Assembly (NCBI RefSeq): GCF_003335105.1
Contig: NZ_QFWQ01000006.1
Coordinates: 248,001-312,000 of the forward strand
Length of the DNA stretch: 64,000 bases
DNA from: Rhodanobacter denitrificans
GTDB lineage: Bacteria; Pseudomonadota; Gammaproteobacteria; Xanthomonadales; Rhodanobacteraceae
Direction: 5' to 3'
The translations under genes and the position numbers were made by a program. The notes under the pieces were generated by a model, which did no database searches, was not told the DNA's origin, and saw only the letters and a program-made list of their open reading frames with translations. This document shows positions 63,454 to 64,000 of the stretch, piece by piece (position 1 is the stretch's first letter; every line of letters starts with the position of its first letter).

Positions 63454-64000
63454 TCAGCAGTGATGCCGCGCCGATCGCCGCAGGCGCCATTCGAAGCCGG
63501 CCAGCGCCGCGCTGGCCAGCGCGAACGGCAGCAGGTTGTAGGTCAGCCGGTAGCACAGCATCGCGGCGAGCAGGTCGGCGCGCGCCTCGGGCGGAAACGA
63601 GGCCAGCATGATCGTCTCGAACACGCCCAGGCCGCCCGGCGCGTGGCTGACGATGCCGGCCAGCACCGCGCCGACGTAGATCGGCAGGAAATCGACGAAC
63701 GGCGGCGCTGCGCCGGGCGGTAGCAGCACGTACAGCGCGCTGATCGCGGCAAGCATCTCCACACCGCCGATCAGCATCTGCGCCGCCGCGGTGCCGGCGC
63801 CCGGCAGCGGCAGTGTCAGCCGTCCCAGCGCGAGCGTGCGCGGTCGCGCCAGCCAGCCCAGCAGGGCGAGCAGCAGCAGGACCAGCGCCATGCCCGGCCA
63901 GCGGCCCCAGCCTTGCGTGATCTGCGGCTGCCAGCAAAGCGCGCCAGCGATCACTACGGCGAAACCCAACCCCACGCCGAGTCCGGCCAGGGCCACGATG
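63454..64000 (-). CDS. Lysylphosphatidylglycerol synthase/UPF0104-type integral membrane protein, C-terminal part
   Basis: The stop is at 63454 and the frame stays open through the window's right edge, so the N-terminus is missing. About 180 residues with several TMs (LGFAVVIAGALCWQPQIT, MALVLLLLALLGWLARP, AAQMLIGGVEMLAAISALYVLL, FLPIYVGAVLAGIVSHAPGGLGVFE). The motif SHAPGGLGVFETIML belongs to the UPF0104/YbhN-like membrane domain of lysylphosphatidylglycerol synthases and flippases. Function here cannot be settled from the fragment. Confidence 0.75.
   Translation of the reverse strand, partial: IVALAGLGVGLGFAVVIAGALCWQPQITQGWGRWPGMALVLLLLALLGWLARPRTLALGRLTLPLPGAGTAAAQMLIGGVEMLAAISALYVLLPPGAAPPFVDFLPIYVGAVLAGIVSHAPGGLGVFETIMLASFPPEARADLLAAMLCYRLTYNLLPFALASAALAGFEWRLRRSARHHC

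Overview
This is a high-GC chromosomal window from a gammaproteobacterium of the Xanthomonadales (Lysobacterales), most like Rhodanobacteraceae (Rhodanobacter/Dyella-type). The evidence is the gene families (DUF3247, DUF6491, DUF2884, TonB-receptor/TPR-sulfotransferase genes, an E3 subunit with its own lipoyl domain), the strong G/C third-position bias, and -10-like boxes of the TAxxCT type. I see no rRNA, tRNA, insertion sequence, phage or CRISPR array. It reads as stable core chromosome with a few accessory islands. The genus is an inference.

Layout. 0-10 kb: end of tatC, priA, a 400-bp spacer full of palindromes including a perfect pair of inverted DnaA-box-like sites, a DUF3667 membrane protein, a MATE exporter, sppA, a small lipoprotein, an SDR oxidoreductase, a DegV-like protein and a short AMP nucleosidase. 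10.4-20.5 kb, the most interesting block: an AT-rich promoter region, a large TonB-dependent receptor, three different TPR-sulfotransferases and a TPR-aspartyl/asparaginyl beta-hydroxylase. This looks like a protein- or peptide-modification cassette built around an outer-membrane receptor. 20.5-29.4 kb: a glutaredoxin/IscA-like/rhodanese fusion, an LpxH-like phosphoesterase, an SGNH hydrolase, an aminotransferase, rsgA, a QEGLA-motif (MATCAP-like) putative metalloprotease and maeB.

29.6-41.6 kb: aceE (pyruvate dehydrogenase E1) with a structured leader, an MFS transporter, a small DUF883-like protein, a GST, a secreted GH43 protein, a CtlX-type amidinohydrolase, DUF3247, a Tat-type berberine-bridge-like oxidase and a membrane-bound LytTR regulator. 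41.7-49.1 kb: a run of small envelope and hypothetical genes (lipoproteins, ferritin-like protein, UspA, DUF2884, DUF2383-like, DUF924, DUF2845) and an MscS channel. 49.1-57 kb: an ABC ATPase with a giant permease/M1-peptidase fusion, then aceF and lpdA. The pyruvate dehydrogenase genes are therefore split, with E1 about 21 kb from E2-E3. 57-64 kb: a DHFR/RibD-like reductase, a DapB-like protein lacking the catalytic histidines, a membrane-anchored gene interrupted by an in-frame TAA, an ECF sigma/anti-sigma pair, a TRIC-type channel, a small exported protein ending in five histidines, dinB, and the end of a flippase-like membrane protein cut by the window edge.

Gene starts were chosen by conserved N-termini, Shine-Dalgarno sequences, signal peptides and neighbour spacing, so many differ from the longest possible frame. 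Family names come from recognised motifs; no database search was run.
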